From: Chlorobiota bacterium
Lineage (GTDB): Bacteria > Bacteroidota > Bacteroidia > Bacteroidales > B39-G9
DNA length: 6,231 nt
Reading direction: 5' to 3'
NCBI GenBank assembly: GCA_030632095.1
Contig: DAOVJU010000219.1
Coordinates: forward strand, 1-6,231
In this document: piece after piece, positions 6,111-6,231 of the stretch
How the letters are laid out: each line of letters starts with the position of its first letter
Position numbering within the stretch: position 1 is the first letter of the stretch
Position numbers and translations under genes: made by a program
The notes under the pieces: generated by a model
Told to the model about the DNA's origin: nothing
The model's database searches: none
What the model saw: only the letters and a program-made list of their open reading frames with translations

Positions 6111-6231
6111 AATAGTGATTTATGAATAGTGATTTATGAATAGTGATTTATGAATAGTGATTTATGAATAGTGATTTATGAATAGTGATTTATGAATAGT
6201 GATTTATGAATAGTGATTTATGAATAGTGAT
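6111..6231. repeat. Perfect 14-base tandem repeat array running off the window end
   Basis: The unit AATAGTGATTTATG repeats with no mismatch for 8 full copies plus 9 bases, starting 8 bases after the dehydrogenase stop codon and continuing past the window. The period is not a multiple of three and each unit brings stop codons into every frame on both strands, so it does not encode a long repeat protein. Identical copies imply recent expansion or active correction. Similar short-unit arrays near gene ends are, from general knowledge, common in Bacteroidota genomes. The true copy number may be uncertain, because the assembly may have ended in the array. Confidence 0.97.

Noticed and set aside
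6111..6231. CRISPR array reading of the repeats at the window end
   Set aside because: The 14-base units are contiguous with no spacers, so this is a simple tandem repeat.

Overview
The window is AT-rich and bacterial, and it most likely comes from a member of the Bacteroidota (Bacteroidales/Flavobacteriia-like), probably an uncultured one. The evidence is A-rich leaders without a Shine-Dalgarno sequence before every start, a Bacteroidota-like promoter (TTG, 20 bases, TAnnTTTx), a eukaryote-like GH13_8 branching enzyme of the kind Bacteroidota carry, and a possible remnant of a type IX secretion tail. This assignment is inferred from style, not from a marker gene.

Layout. Positions 1-1464 (minus strand) hold the first 488 codons of a cytoplasmic GH13 alpha-amylase-family enzyme cut by the window edge. 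Positions 1465-1617 form a short spacer with a GC-rich imperfect hairpin. Positions 1618-3645 (minus) hold glgB, the glycogen branching enzyme. Positions 3646-4148 are a 503-base gap with no intact gene but many inverted and direct repeats and a possible gene remnant. Positions 4149-4667 (minus) encode a 172-residue P-loop protein of unknown function. Positions 4668-4906 are a divergent promoter region. Positions 4907-6103 (plus) encode a dimeric-type, NADP-type isocitrate dehydrogenase-family enzyme. From 6111 to the window end runs a perfect 14-base tandem repeat.

How the genes fit together. glgB and the amylase-family gene share a strand, are only 153 bases apart and both act on alpha-glucan, so they plausibly form one glycogen-metabolism transcription unit with glgB first. 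The P-loop gene and the isocitrate dehydrogenase gene are transcribed away from each other and have no evident link to glycogen or to one another.

I see no CRISPR array, tRNA, rRNA, transposase, toxin-antitoxin pair or defence cluster, and no convincing new multigene system. The least explained items are the small P-loop protein, the repeat-rich gap between it and glgB, and the 14-base tandem array directly after the dehydrogenase gene.
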